Source: Chaetorhynchus papuensis
Taxonomy: Eukaryota > Chordata > Aves > Passeriformes > Rhipiduridae
NCBI GenBank assembly: GCA_013396525.1
Contig: VWYX01000617.1
Location: 73,857-137,856 of the forward strand
Direction of reading: 5' to 3'
Length of the DNA: 64,000 nt
The notes beneath the pieces were generated by a model that was not told the origin of the DNA, ran no database searches, and was given only the letters and a program-made list of their open reading frames with translations. The position numbers and the translations under genes are program-made. The first letter of the stretch is position 1, and each line of letters begins with the position of its first letter. Shown here one piece after another: positions 1-11,780 of the stretch.

Positions 1-393
1 TATAAATCTACAGCACAAGGTTTGTGGCTCATTGATTTGAGTACTGCATGTTTATATGGAAACAACAAAATGCCAGACTGTATATGAATTCAAGCTTTTG
101 GGAACACTTAAGCAAGCACTGGGCATCTCAAGACTGTTTGAGCAGTCTGAATGTCAGGAATCTTCCTCAGAGTACCCTCCATGAAAATCCAAAATTTTGC
201 ACAGAAAATCTCATGTTTGCTGATCCAGCTTCAGCATTCTTAAATGCAAACATTTGGAGATATAGGTAGTAGCTCTATTATTTCAGTGGCAGTAACACCT
301 ATTAAAGGAAAAATTGACTGCAGTCTATTATTTTGAAAATATGTGCATTTCTGAATGTCCCCTTTCTCTTTCCTTCCCTCTCCACCCTGTACT
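1..393. other. Non-coding sequence upstream of candidate promoter
   Basis: No open frame here shows coding character. The last 35 bases (about 359-393) are a strong C/T-rich tract leading into the GC-box-like motif. Nothing else is recognisable. Confidence 0.5.
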
Positions 394-446
394 CCCGCCC
401 CCTGCATTTTGGAGATCCTAAGGATAGGCAGTGTGCAAATATAAAA
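394..446 (+). promoter_or_regulatory. Candidate core promoter (GC box plus TATA-like box)
   Basis: A CCCGCCCCC motif at 394-402 resembles an Sp1 GC box. It is followed 37 bases later by TATAAAA at 440-446. With usual spacing, transcription would start near 470, just before a short TGC/GCT repeat at about 475-488. Downstream on the same strand lies a signal-peptide-like exon ending in a splice donor, which gives the motif pair some context. In A/T-rich DNA a TATA-like heptamer is common, there is no CpG island, and both motifs could be chance, so this is inference. Confidence 0.25.
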
Positions 447-469
447 TGCATAGCTGCTCTGTGCAGCAA

Positions 470-1326
470 AAAGATTGCTGCTGCTGCTAAAGATTTGTTC
501 TTCCTGTTTGCTACTTTAAAAAAAAAAAAAAAAGGCATGCAGGGTTCTTCCCACGCAGTAATTCAGAATGCTGCAAGCAATTAGTGTGTTGAAGCTTGCA
601 TTTTAGTTTAAAATATGTAGTAAAGCTTTAAGAAAATGCAGTGAGAAGTCCTGAGCAGTGGCACAGTGCAAAGCAGGAAATCTCCTCCACACAATAGAGA
701 TTAAATGCTCCCTGTGCATACTGTATTCTGCTCAGCCCTCTGCGTTCGGAGCTGGGACCGTGGCACTCGTTATCTCCAGCAGGTTCCTTGGTGATTTTCA
801 AGCCCTGCACTACCTACCCAAGTGGCAGTGACACCAGCTTTCACTGAAGCCTTATTACTCTTAAAAGAGCAATTTGGTTGGTTGCACAGCTATTAGGATC
901 AGACAGTCAGGCTTAAAGCTGTCAGTACAACTGCTTCTCATCTTTTTTCACAATCCTGACATCTTTTCTCTTTTCTGCTGGACACAAGCATTACTGTATT
1001 TATCATTTTCAATCAAGCTCACGCTGCAAGCTGAGGAATATATTCCCACAGAAACCCAAGTGAGGAGCAGAAATTATTTTATAGCTGCTGTAGTAGCAGC
1101 GGTGCTGGCTGCATGTTGTGTGGGAGAAATCGGATCAGTGAGAAATGTGGCTTTCCTCAGGGCTACATCATTGAAATATTACTTCAACGTCTGAGAAGAG
1201 CAGAGCTACTCCTTGCTCTAATTTTTCAATGATTAATCACTCTTCCCTAAGTAAACACAAAGTGGGGGAGAAGATGTGAGATTTTTAATTTTTTTTTTNA
1301 TATTTTTTTTTAAATAACTTGTGGAA
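470..1326 (+). other. Putative 5' leader or upstream region of the candidate exon
   Basis: This stretch lies between the promoter-like motifs and the candidate start codon. It includes a short TGC/GCT repeat (475-488), a 16-base A run (518-533) and a mixed-composition segment (about 820-1200). Several upstream ATGs occur, including one opening a 106-codon frame at 874-1194. A single unspliced 860-base leader would therefore be unusual; a spliced leader or no leader at all is equally possible. A pyrimidine-rich acceptor-like site (TTTCCTCAG, near 1151-1159) is one possible internal 3' splice site. I recognise no gene here. Confidence 0.2.
1282..1311. repeat. T-rich low-complexity tract with one undetermined base
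   Basis: Two T runs are separated by an N (near 1299) and an A/T dinucleotide stretch. The N shows the base was not resolved, typical of homopolymer trouble in draft assemblies, so the length here may be wrong. The tract lies just upstream of the candidate start codon at 1327, but the in-frame stop at 1315-1317 falls after it. The frame from 1327 is therefore unaffected. Confidence 0.85.
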
Positions 1327-1450
1327 ATGTTGTTATCATTGAAACGGGGGAAAATCACTATGCTTGAACTTCTTTTCATTTTGATGTTGCTCTTCTCTGG
1401 ACCAACCCTGAGCAAGCTTAGCAGGACCAAAGGCAAACACTGGAAGGGGG
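1327..1450 (+). CDS. Candidate first coding exon, signal-peptide-like, unidentified gene (partial)
   Basis: The frame opens at ATG 1327, and a second in-frame ATG lies at 1360; an in-frame stop at 1315-1317 limits extension upstream. From 1360 the product begins MLELLFILMLLFSGPTLSK, an N-terminus with a strongly hydrophobic core, a small-residue region and then a basic tail (Arg, Lys, His, Trp). That is the layout of a secretory signal peptide followed by the start of a mature secreted protein. The 1360 ATG is the better start: it has A at -3 and puts the hydrophobic core near the N-terminus, whereas 1327 would add eleven residues including a basic stretch. The frame runs into GGGGG|GTAAGT at 1450/1451, a near-perfect donor, leaving a phase-1 junction as is usual for exons preceding extracellular modules. 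I do not recognise the protein and no partner exon is visible downstream. Caution: T-rich DNA encodes Leu and Phe by default, and the same tract could instead be the polypyrimidine tract of an acceptor near 1420. Confidence 0.35.
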
Positions 1451-3951
1451 GTAAGTGGAAAGGAAAAGTTTTGTAATGGATGTTTGGGTAAGATTCTAAG
1501 AAGCTGTATTAAAAGTAATCTAAGGAGAATACCTGTGCTATTTTGAGTGACTCAGATTTCAGGTTGCTGTGTGGGCTTGCAGTAGGATGCTAAAAAGAGA
1601 GCATGGAGTTTAATTTGTTTCCTTGTTAGTTTGCTTGGCTGGCTCTGTGTAAGGTATGTATTCCTTGCAGGAATTTTGCTTTACATTGTACCATTAGCAG
1701 AATAATGTTTAAGGCCTTGATGCAGATAAATGTATGCCATTTAGAAATTTAGTGGCTTTTTGGATTGTGAGAATTCAGATTGTTCTTTTCGTTATGGAGC
1801 CTCTGGGACTCTTGTGGCTTTTTTGGAAGTGATGTTACCCCTGTCATAGGGGGCTACAGTATTGGAGAAGAAGAGAGGAGGAAAGCAAGAAGCTTATTTT
1901 GAGTGCAGAATTGTTAGTATATGTGGTAAAAATGACTAGACAGACATTTTTTTAGAGTACATGGATGTTGTGAAATGCACTGCCAGCAGCACTAATTGGC
2001 TGACTGGCTATGTCAGTGTTGATGTGTTAATAAAGATAAATTGCATTAACTTTATCGAAAAAAATGCTGTGTTGAGAAAACACTTATGATTTTTGAAGGC
2101 AGCAATCCATTTTCCTTTTCTGTTAAAAACTGCTGGGAAGATTTACCCTGTGTGTGCTGTGAGCAGTTCACTAAATGTGCCTTTTCATAAAGTTCACTTT
2201 GTTTTGCTTCCTTGCATGACATTTGTTTATGGAAAACATGGGTTATTGAGGTCTCATAATCTAATATAGCTCAGTGAGCATAAATGGTATCTCATAAATA
2301 TTTGGACTGAGGGACTGTGGATTGTAGATAGCTTGATATTTTCTCCCTGGTTGTTCCTTGATGTTGCTGATTGGAGGCACCCCCAGGATTTTTGTACTTT
2401 TTTTTCTTCCCCTTTACAAGTGTTGCCACAGCATGGTGTGTTTATCACAGCTTTAATAGCACTTCCAGTTTTTCTCCGCTGTCAGTATTGTGATCTGAGG
2501 TTAAAGAGTAGCATCAACATTAAAAAGAAGTTTTAATAATTTATCACAACATCTCAGCAGGAGACTCCTCCCTCCCCCCTCGACATTTCCTTTTGTTGCA
2601 TTTAATCTTCCACCTACTGTACCTTCAAGGGAAAAGTTGCAGCACACGCTTAACGTGGATTGTTAATGCAGCACATATTTCTGAAAATTATTTCCTGGTC
2701 CTGTAAATCACATTATCACGTGTATCTCACAGTGCTGCTGCTGGGTATCCTCGTTGCAAATTACAAGCTGTTATTTACTCTGGGCAGCGTGACCTCTTCT
2801 CAGAGGTATGTGACTTAGGAATATATGTCACTGTCAAGTTCCTGGGATTTAAAAAACGCTGTTAACTTTTTTCCCTTTCTCCCATTTTCAATTAAATCTG
2901 GTAAATGAGGGCTGTATTGCTTTGGTCTCTTACCTACTCTCAGACAGAGGCAAAGAGCTGAATTTTATCATGGGTAGAAAATAACCCATGAACCTGACTG
3001 CCGAAAATATCTTAATATGGGCTTTTGCTTTTCTTAGAAGCGTTTTTTGCAGCTGAAACAGAACATAAGGAAGATACCTGTTTCAAGGAGGCTTAAAAGC
3101 AATTTGTCTTGCTTACTTGGAGCTCTGAATCAGCAAAAAAACTCAGCATACCTGCTGTCCAGTGGTTTGTTTCATACGTGAGATTACTGTGAGAGCTGTG
3201 GGACTTGAAGAGGATGCCTGCTTTCTGGGGAGAGCTCCAAGTTCAGGGTCTGTCAGAACACAGTTGTAATGTCGTGTGGTCTGAGCATTTCTGACCTCCA
3301 GAACAGGATGTGTGCACCTCCCCTTTCCAGTGACCATTAAGGATCAGCTTTTGCTTCTGTCTCAGTGCTTTGGGTTGTTTGTGTTGGTGCGCACATGGAA
3401 TTCATGGTGTCTCTGGGTGAGATGTCAGCATGCAGTCTTCTCCACTGCAGCTCACTGGGAAGCTCATCCCAAAAAGGAAACAGAGTTGGTTTTTTTTTAT
3501 TTTTTTATTTTTAAGAGGTTCCAGACAGCCAGGGACCTGCGTACCAACTTCCAGCTCTGTTGTTCAGTGGGCAAGGGTGAAGCTGGGTACCTGGAGCTGG
3601 AAATGCATTGTATGGCTCGCAGTATCACCTGTGCTGAAGTCAGTTGTGTGCTGGATAGCAGCAGCTGAGCTAGACCATCCTCTGGCTTTTCCGTGCCACC
3701 AGTCTCAGAGCGCTGTAAAGTATAGGAGTCTTTGGAAAGTGTTGGTATCTCTGTAGGACTTGGGTCTGTGTAGGCCTTGGTCATTATCAGTACAAGTTAA
3801 TGAAAATAGAACATTTTGTGGTACAATTAATGAAACTCTGTTGCTGGAGTTACAAGCTCTGAGAAGACATTTTCTGTGGTCTTACCGTGTAATTCTGTAT
3901 TTATGACAAAACCAGCTCTGTTCACCTGTATTTTTCTCCTTGGAATTCACT

Positions 3952-3966
3952 AAAAAAAAAAAAAAA
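3952..3966. repeat. A homopolymer run
   Basis: An uninterrupted A run following a T at the end of ATTCACT. No retrotransposed body is recognisable upstream, so I treat it as simple low-complexity sequence and not as the tail of a retrocopy. Confidence 0.8.
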
Positions 3967-5525
3967 TGCCACCCACATACAACTAAAAGAATGGACTTAT
4001 GGGTAGAAAACTGCTCCTGATTTAGGTGCAAAGTCAGGTGTCAGAGAGTGAAATGAGTCCTGTATGTGGGTCCAGAGAAACATAAAGATACCATTTTCTT
4101 TTCTAGCTGTTTTTAAGTCTGCGTGCCAGAAAACCCTTCAGAATGATTCATTGGAATGCAGTCTCTAAATGTGCTTTAAACTGGGATTTATAAACTAATG
4201 GTCAAGATAAACTGGAGTCTAAAAGCAGAACCTGGAAATACAAATCAACTGGAATTTTTTTTTCCCTTTAAGCTGAAATAACACACCATGGTTCCAGTTT
4301 ATAAGAAGGATTTATAACACGGAGACCAAAAAACTAGGAAAAGATTAAGTATTGTTTTGAGTTTATCTTAAATCAGAAAGCAGATTTTAGGTATTGCTAA
4401 GGCCTATCCCCTTCTGAATTTTCTGAATTTCTTTAACAGTGTTTTCACTTTGTCGTATATCTTTGTCATACATATGGAGAGGGGGGAAAAAGGTTTGAGT
4501 TTGCCCAGCCAAATGCTCATGGATATGTTTTGTGTCTGTCCAGGGGCATCTGGGAGAATTTGTAGACTGTGAATTAAGCTGCCCTTGTGTTTTTAACTGT
4601 GTGGAAGGCTGTGTGACAGAAAGATTCAGAGAGATGATGACAGCATTAGGAATCTGCCACTCCTGGAGGACATCTCATCTTGGGAACAACTCATGCATTC
4701 CACTGTGGAGGAAACTGCCCACTCAGGCTGCTGGGCAGCTTTGAAGAGTCTGACTCTTTTCATGGTGGTCTCTGTAACAGGATCTGGTCCTTTTGCCAGG
4801 TCAGCACCCACCCCAGCTGAGGGGTGGCAGACTGGGCCACTCTGGGATGGTTCTTGGGGTGAGCTGAGCCTCAGGAGGAGCACGGAGAGACACTGTGCAC
4901 ACCCCAGGGTGCCCTGGCACAAGAGTAATCTCTCAGCAGTGCTGGCAACACCTCCCAAGGTGAAAAAGACCTTCAGGACTGGGGAGAGGAATTGGAGATG
5001 AAAAGACTTCAGGGGGAAAGGACCGGACCTAGGGCTGGGAAATTCAGGTTAAAGAATGCCTTCTCCCCAAAACCTAGTTTGTTCACATCTCCTTTGTGCT
5101 TCGCCGAAAGAATTTCCATTTTCAGAACTTGGAGTGATTTGATTTACTTATGATCAAATTGGAGAAATAAAAATAAAATGCAACCACAGGGCATCACCAC
5201 ACAGAACTAGACGTGGGTGGTGCCTGTCCTTACTATCTACAGGGAAGTGAAGCAATAATCTCTTTAATGACTAAATCAAAGTTTATTATGCAAGTGATCC
5301 AGCCTTATATTTCAGTTCCAATTTCAGCTCTATTACAGTTTAATCATTTTTATGGCAAAAGGTACCAGTGTTAGAAATCTTAAGTATCTCTGGCAAGGTA
5401 TTACTGGTGAGGGTGATACAAAGCTGTGTGCCTCAGGTTCAGTCTCACTGTAGATTGATTGATCAGCACATGTATTATTTAGGGTGCATGTAGTACACCA
5501 ACATTAGTTTAAATGTTAAATAAAT

Positions 5526-5547
5526 GAAAGTAGATAGAAAGTAGATA
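5526..5547. repeat. Tandem duplication, 2 x 11 bp (GAAAGTAGATA)
   Basis: Two perfect adjacent copies of GAAAGTAGATA. This is probably a small replication-slippage product. No gene is adjacent. Confidence 0.85.
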
Positions 5548-8500
5548 GTAACCCAGGTAGCCTGGGCTTCAGTGTGAGTTTCTGTGAGGCATGAGGGGTC
5601 TGGTTGGATGTGGAGATTTTGATGTGGTGGTTGAGTTGCAGCACTTGCAGAGCACTGCCAGCTGTGCTGAGATGATTCACTGTTTACTTTATGTGATTTT
5701 AAGCATAACACTTTATATAGCTTGCCATTTATCTAATTTAAGTAATTTATTTTATGTAATTTCAAGGATAAACTGCATGAAGTAATTTTTAATATGTAAT
5801 CATGTTGTATGACTAACAGTATTTCTTAAATCATGAGAGATTGAATATGCTGCCATGCTCTTTTACATTGGAAAAGCTTATGACAGGCTGACCAAAAGTT
5901 TCAGACTCAGGGTCCTAAAAGTATTTCCCTGTGTTTCATAGAAGCAACCTGACTTTGAGTAGTAAGACATCCACAATTTTTTTAACTTAAGAGGAAGTTG
6001 GGTATATTTGAGGAGGTGCCTTGTGCATAGCTAAGGATCTAAAAGTGTGGATCTGCAGTTTTAGTTTGACTGCAAGTATATAAAGCATATGACTACACAC
6101 AGTATGTGATTTGATGTACCAAAGGATGTTGTAATGGTTTTGCTTTGAATATTCTTAAAAGGGAAGGAGTATTTATTTGGCTATAGAGTGACTGCGAAAT
6201 TAACTGGGTTTTATTTAGTCACCTATTTGCTTTAAAGTCTAGATTTAGACTATCCCCTATCCCATGATAACAAATTTTTGCACCTTCTTTTGCATCACTT
6301 TCTTCAGAGTAAAATCTGAACTCAAAAGGACTCTGGGGATGCATGAAGCTTCCTGCACGTATTTTGTTGGAATAAATAGAATACGTGCTTGTCTGTTTTT
6401 CATCTCTTGAAATGTTCACATTTGAAATACTTTGTAGAAGTTTGGCAACCTGTATTCAGTCTCATACAGGCAGAGACAATGGAGATGGGAGTGATGAAAA
6501 ACCAAGCTTGTGAGAGTTTTCTTGGCAGCTGCAAGGGAGGGAAAGTGATGTGGCTTTTCCAGTCACAAGGGGAAAAGTGTGGGGGAAGTGTAACATCTAC
6601 TTAAGAGCAGACCAGTGCTGCCACAGAACTAAATAGAAGAGAATAAAACAGAGGCTGGAAGAGTGTTTGCAGCCACTGTTGAGGAGGGGCTGCCACCCTT
6701 TGGCAGATGGAGCCAGCCTGAGCCAGGTTTTACGTCTCTTTCAACTTCCAAGAGTCCTGTCTGCAGGATCTCCCTCCACCTCCTCCACTGGTGCCAGTGC
6801 TTGGGTACATCTGCTGGATCCCCTGCTCGGGGAGCTCTCCAAGTGAGAATGGGGCAGAAAAGAGAGGATGGCATTCATTTAGCTGCTGTGATCCCTTTGT
6901 TTGCACACTCTTGGGGCACAGGGGAGCTTGGTACAGAAGAGGGCTACAGCCACAAGCGAGGAGATTGTGATTGTGGCTCGATTTGGGGTAGTTCAAGCTG
7001 ACACATAACTTCACCCAGCAGCTCCAGACTATCCAGGAAAAAAAATTTAATAAGGTGGCACCTTCCTTTGAATCCTATGTCCACATCCTGTGCTTGGAGC
7101 ATTGCTTGAAATGTTTGCTATCATATTAAAAAGTATGTTGATCAAACAGTTATAAACCCGAAGGAATATTTAAATAACACTTCATCCCCCATGCATACAC
7201 ATTCCTCTCCTTTGGTTATTTGCATTTTTTTTTTTTAGTTTTTGTGTTGAACAGATTTTGGAACAGCCATGAAGCATCATTGACATTAGAAAAGCAGCAA
7301 GCACAAGCAAAATCTCTTTACTTTTGTCCACAAGTAAAATGAACACGTGTACATTGCCTTTAGGTGTTGAAAGAGCACAGATCAGATGTGCACTTTCAAA
7401 CTGATGAGCAGGCTTAAACACATACCAGAATGGCTGAGAAAATGTTATTTTGGCTTTCCCTTTCTACAAATTTTCAAAGAAAATGTTCATCAGTTAAACA
7501 CTATTGATTTTTTACTTCAAAGCATGATCTAAGGAATACTCAGAATACATTACTTCTTTCAAGAGCCATTACTAAATAACCTCATGAAAACTTCTTTCCT
7601 TAGTATGTTCAAAACTGGGGGGCAGGGATGTGTGATGCTTTCACAGATTAGTTTTGTTAAATGTTGCTTGAACCAACAACAGTGTAAAGCTCTTTTTTTA
7701 GAGCTTCTGTTCGATAGTGAGAGTATCTTTAACTGAAGTTACTTTTTCAGTCATTGATATCTGAATCCTAAAATCTTGTTCTTGGCTGAATTGTGTCATG
7801 TTAGCTCTCATCCTAGCACTAATTCCGTCCTACTAGGTTTGAAACTGCATCAGCCTCACCAGCTGAATAGTAAAACAATTTCATGGTTGCAGAACTATAT
7901 TGCACGGAGAAGTGAAGTGCAGTATTTTCTTTTCTTTTTTCTAAGATTTTCCCTCAAAACCAGTGTTTTTCATCTCTGTGTTTCATTGCTTGAGCAAACT
8001 TAAAATAATGGAAAAAAAAAGACAGAGACAAAATCCAGTTTTGTTTCCAGAGATGCTGATCACTCAGCAGAAGCTCCCAGAGACAAGGACATTCAGCCCT
8101 CACAAAAACCAAAGTTTTCATATGCCTAAGTGTAACCCTCCTCTTCTCTCTGGGCTCCTTCATCCTCTGAATACCAGCACTCCTCACAGCCTCCCTGTTT
8201 CCTTCCAGCCTTGGGCACAACCCTGTGGTTTCCACGCTCACATAATTTGTGATGAGACATCACCAGGGAAACTCCTGCTGTGGTTCCAAGCATGGACAGG
8301 TCTGTGGCGGTGCAAATGAGCAACAAATTCTTCCCTGTCTTCCCCATGGAGGAGGCTGGAGAAGTGTTCTCCTTAACACCGCACATTGCTTTAGTTAACA
8401 ATTAACCTTCTACCAGCTGGACCTTGTGTGTTCATTAAAAGTGCACTGGGTAATTTCGGAAATTTTGGGGAGAGAAAAGTCACAGATTTACCACACTGCT

Positions 8501-10479
8501 TGAGATTAGTGCCTCTGGCTTGGTAATTTAGCCTAGTTTGTAGTCCATTGTACTGACAGTGGAAAACCAGAAAAAAGGGATCCTTAGCCCTGTAAATATT
8601 AGTAAAGGAGCAAATGGTTTGCCCACTGCTTAGAACCTTACTGGGAGAAGAAATTGAAGTCTATGAAAAAAAAACCCATATTTTTTTTTCTGAAGCGTAG
8701 GGAAAATGTTTTTGAGAGATACTGAAGGATTTTACTCTGTTTAATTATAGAAAATTTGGAAGAAAACTTTCATGCTATTTCAGCATGTCATGTGCTTTCT
8801 TTATCCATGAAGGTAAAGGTTCCCTGGAAATATTAGAAAAAGCTGCTTCAGGGCTGGATGAGTGAAAACAAGTGGCAGACACACCCAAATAAAAACAATA
8901 TCAAGTCTTAGGTTGTGTATTTCAAAAAGCATTCTTTAGTTATATTTTTAAGTCTTCCTGACATATTGAAATTTTGAATTCCATTACCATAATTATAGTG
9001 AAATTAGTGCTTATTTCAAGAAACCACAGATAGTGTTCGTAATTTCTTTTATCTCCAGAGAAGAGGCAGGAAGAGCCTGTTTTTCACTTACTAGGTTCAG
9101 CATTTCTCTGGAAAGCAGTTGAGATCTGCTGTTTCTGGCTTAAAAGATTAGCATATTATACAGAATATAGCCCTTGAGGGATGCCCCTGGTTAAGTGTCT
9201 TCTAGAAATATAAGATTGTGTCTTTTTTCTTGTACTGGACTGTAGTGTTGTTCTGTACACCAGGGTGTGTCTGGGGGTAGTATCTGGAAGGTACACAGCA
9301 TCTTTCTTATGGACAGGAGTAATTCCAGTGAAATTTCTAGAATTACACCACTTCAAATGAGAGGAGAATCTGCCTTTGAGTCTTTGCCGTGACAACAACT
9401 ATTTAATAATCAATCATGACAGTTCTTACCGGGTAGTCCTTGTCTACAAACAGATCAAATCAGTTGGGGAAAAACTGATCTGAAGATGAGAGCATGGAAG
9501 AGTCCTGAGGCTGATGTAGACAGAGAAAAAATCGTGACACTGATGCAGTTCCCACTAGTTATGGTGATTTGATACTGCTGGTGATTGTGTAAAGTTTGAG
9601 AATTTGTCTACAGTCCTTATTTGCTATCCATCATCCTGCAATGGGTCTGGCTGAGGTATTTATTGTTATCTGTCTGATTATCCATGGACTTGAGATGGGT
9701 TTGTGCATGTTTGTTCTAAGAAAGAACATGTTTTAATAAACTACTCTCTGCTTTGATATCAAGAATCTCTTAATTCAATAATTTTCAATTTATGTGTAAA
9801 GTAATTTCAGATTAATTTAGATTAATAATGCGTGTTTAATATCAAAAAGAACAAATTCATACTTAAAATAGTTTAAGGTTACAGATCATGGTGAAGGATA
9901 AAAAAATCTATTAAAAATCTGGACAAAAGTCGGTTTTCAACTTTACAGTTTTGATTTTTTTCCCACTGATAGACTTTTTGGCTTCTGCTTTAAAAAAGTG
10001 ACAGTCTTAAAATCTGGGTAATGTTCTAGATGTTGGTAGTCACTGTGGAGAAAAAAAAAACCAACAAGAATAACTCTATGCTTTGCTGAAATTTTATTTC
10101 CATTTTTATTTTTAAAGTTGCAATCTGCTTTTGAGTATTGAAGATCAGCAGAAGGGAAATAGGAGGAGAACTGAAGAAATCAGCCTCGCTTAGTCAATTC
10201 CTTCATGCTGTTGAATACTGTTTTGAAGGAAAAAAGTATTTTAAAGACCAGGACTGTGGGAGTTGAAAAATCAAATTGTAGCAGAGCTGTGAAGGAACTT
10301 CTCTAAAGTTGGTGGTGGAGCCTCCTGGTGCAGTGTGTGGAGACAGACTCACTGCCATCTATCAGGGCAAAGACTCAGTGCTTGGTGTTTTGAGAAAAAA
10401 GCCTCTTGGATAATAATGACATAAAACTTAATTTCAATCTCTCTGTGTTTTAGGAGGAGCATCTACTGTTTCTACTTCC

Positions 10480-10495
10480 TTTTTTTTTTTTTTTT
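10480..10495. repeat. T homopolymer run
   Basis: Sixteen consecutive T following a pyrimidine-rich segment. Simple repeat with no associated element. Confidence 0.85.
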
Positions 10496-11559
10496 CCTTT
10501 CCTAAATAACTTGTTAATGCATTGGCTCTATTACTGTGAGGAGGATAAATTCTCTGTTTAACATGGCCTATCTTTACTCTTTCTGCAGCAGCCCTGTACA
10601 GGATAAATTTTAAAATCCAATATTAATAGAATTTCACTCTTTGAACTGTCTTAAGTGGTTGTTCTGCATTACAGCTCCTGGGCACCAGTGACGGGCATTT
10701 TTAAATTTGTATATTGGTTATGTTGTTTTGCATCTCCTTTAATCTTCACATTCAGTCCACAGTTTCTTCTGTTTGTGAGTTGTTTTCTAATTTTTAGAAG
10801 ACCTTTTACACGTTGTTATCTACAATGGTTATTCATCGTAAAGTTAGTAATTTCTTTCAGTCAGTTTTAATAGCTTTTTCACTGTATTTAAATAGAAAAC
10901 CACTACTAATAAGAAATGTTACCTTGAATTATTCCTATAGAGAGAGTTAGAGACAATATAACAGATGAAGAACATGTAGATACATTTTTATTCCTGATAA
11001 TATGCTTTGCTTAATTTATATTCTTGGGAAAATATGGCTCAGCATCTTGACTAATTTCCTTTCTGGTGCCCTTTGATGGTATATTATTGCTCTTTAATCT
11101 GAAAGGAACACAGTGATTGTTAAGAGTTTTTGTACCATTCGAATTGCAGAAGATGTGTTGTCTTTTGTGAATTCTCCAACATTTATAGTTACTTCATAAA
11201 CTTGCTTAAAGCCTAGTTTAAACAAAAGCTATGTTACAAAAGCTTGCATGTGCTCTCAAAAAGTGCACCTCATGTAGAGAAAGTGAGATGTGTTGAGAAC
11301 ACAGGATAATGTAACGTATTATGCGTGTAAATTTACTTGATCTATATTGGTCTTTTCAATTCCCTTTCCAAACAAAGAGCATGGTAATTTCATTTTACAG
11401 ATAATGTAGTTTGAGGCCCTAAATCAGTTCAGCAGTACACATTTTTGATTCATGGCAAGGGCAGTCGCTAGCTCTGAATGTATCAGTTCATAATCTCTTC
11501 AGCAGAAATTCAGCAGTGACTGATATGTTTAACGGCACTTACATTGTCTTTGCGCATTG

Positions 11560-11780
11560 GGGAGGATCACGAGACGAGCTGTGTGATTCATCGATCACCA
11601 GAATACCTGTAGACAGTCACCACAGGGGGAAATTTTGCTGTGCATTCTGAAAGGAAAATAATTTGAAGAATTCCTTGCTGGCTTTCTGTGGCCACTGTCT
11701 TCCGCAGATGTGATTTGGGGTTACGTTATTTAATTACATGTGTATTATTTTTCATGTGGGCATGTGCACTTGTATCGTAT
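11560..11780. other. Possible conserved non-coding element
   Basis: A complex-composition stretch in otherwise A/T-rich DNA. It contains CpG-bearing segments (around 11567-11595) and a TAATTACATG homeodomain-like motif near 11731-11740. There is no open frame or repeat similarity. The call rests only on motif content and the lack of low complexity. A cross-species alignment would decide it. Confidence 0.15.

Noticed and set aside
4530..5040. Exon or endogenous retroviral remnant in the GC-richer block
   Set aside because: Overlapping frames on both strands show no domain, and I see no LTR ends, primer-binding site or polypurine tract.
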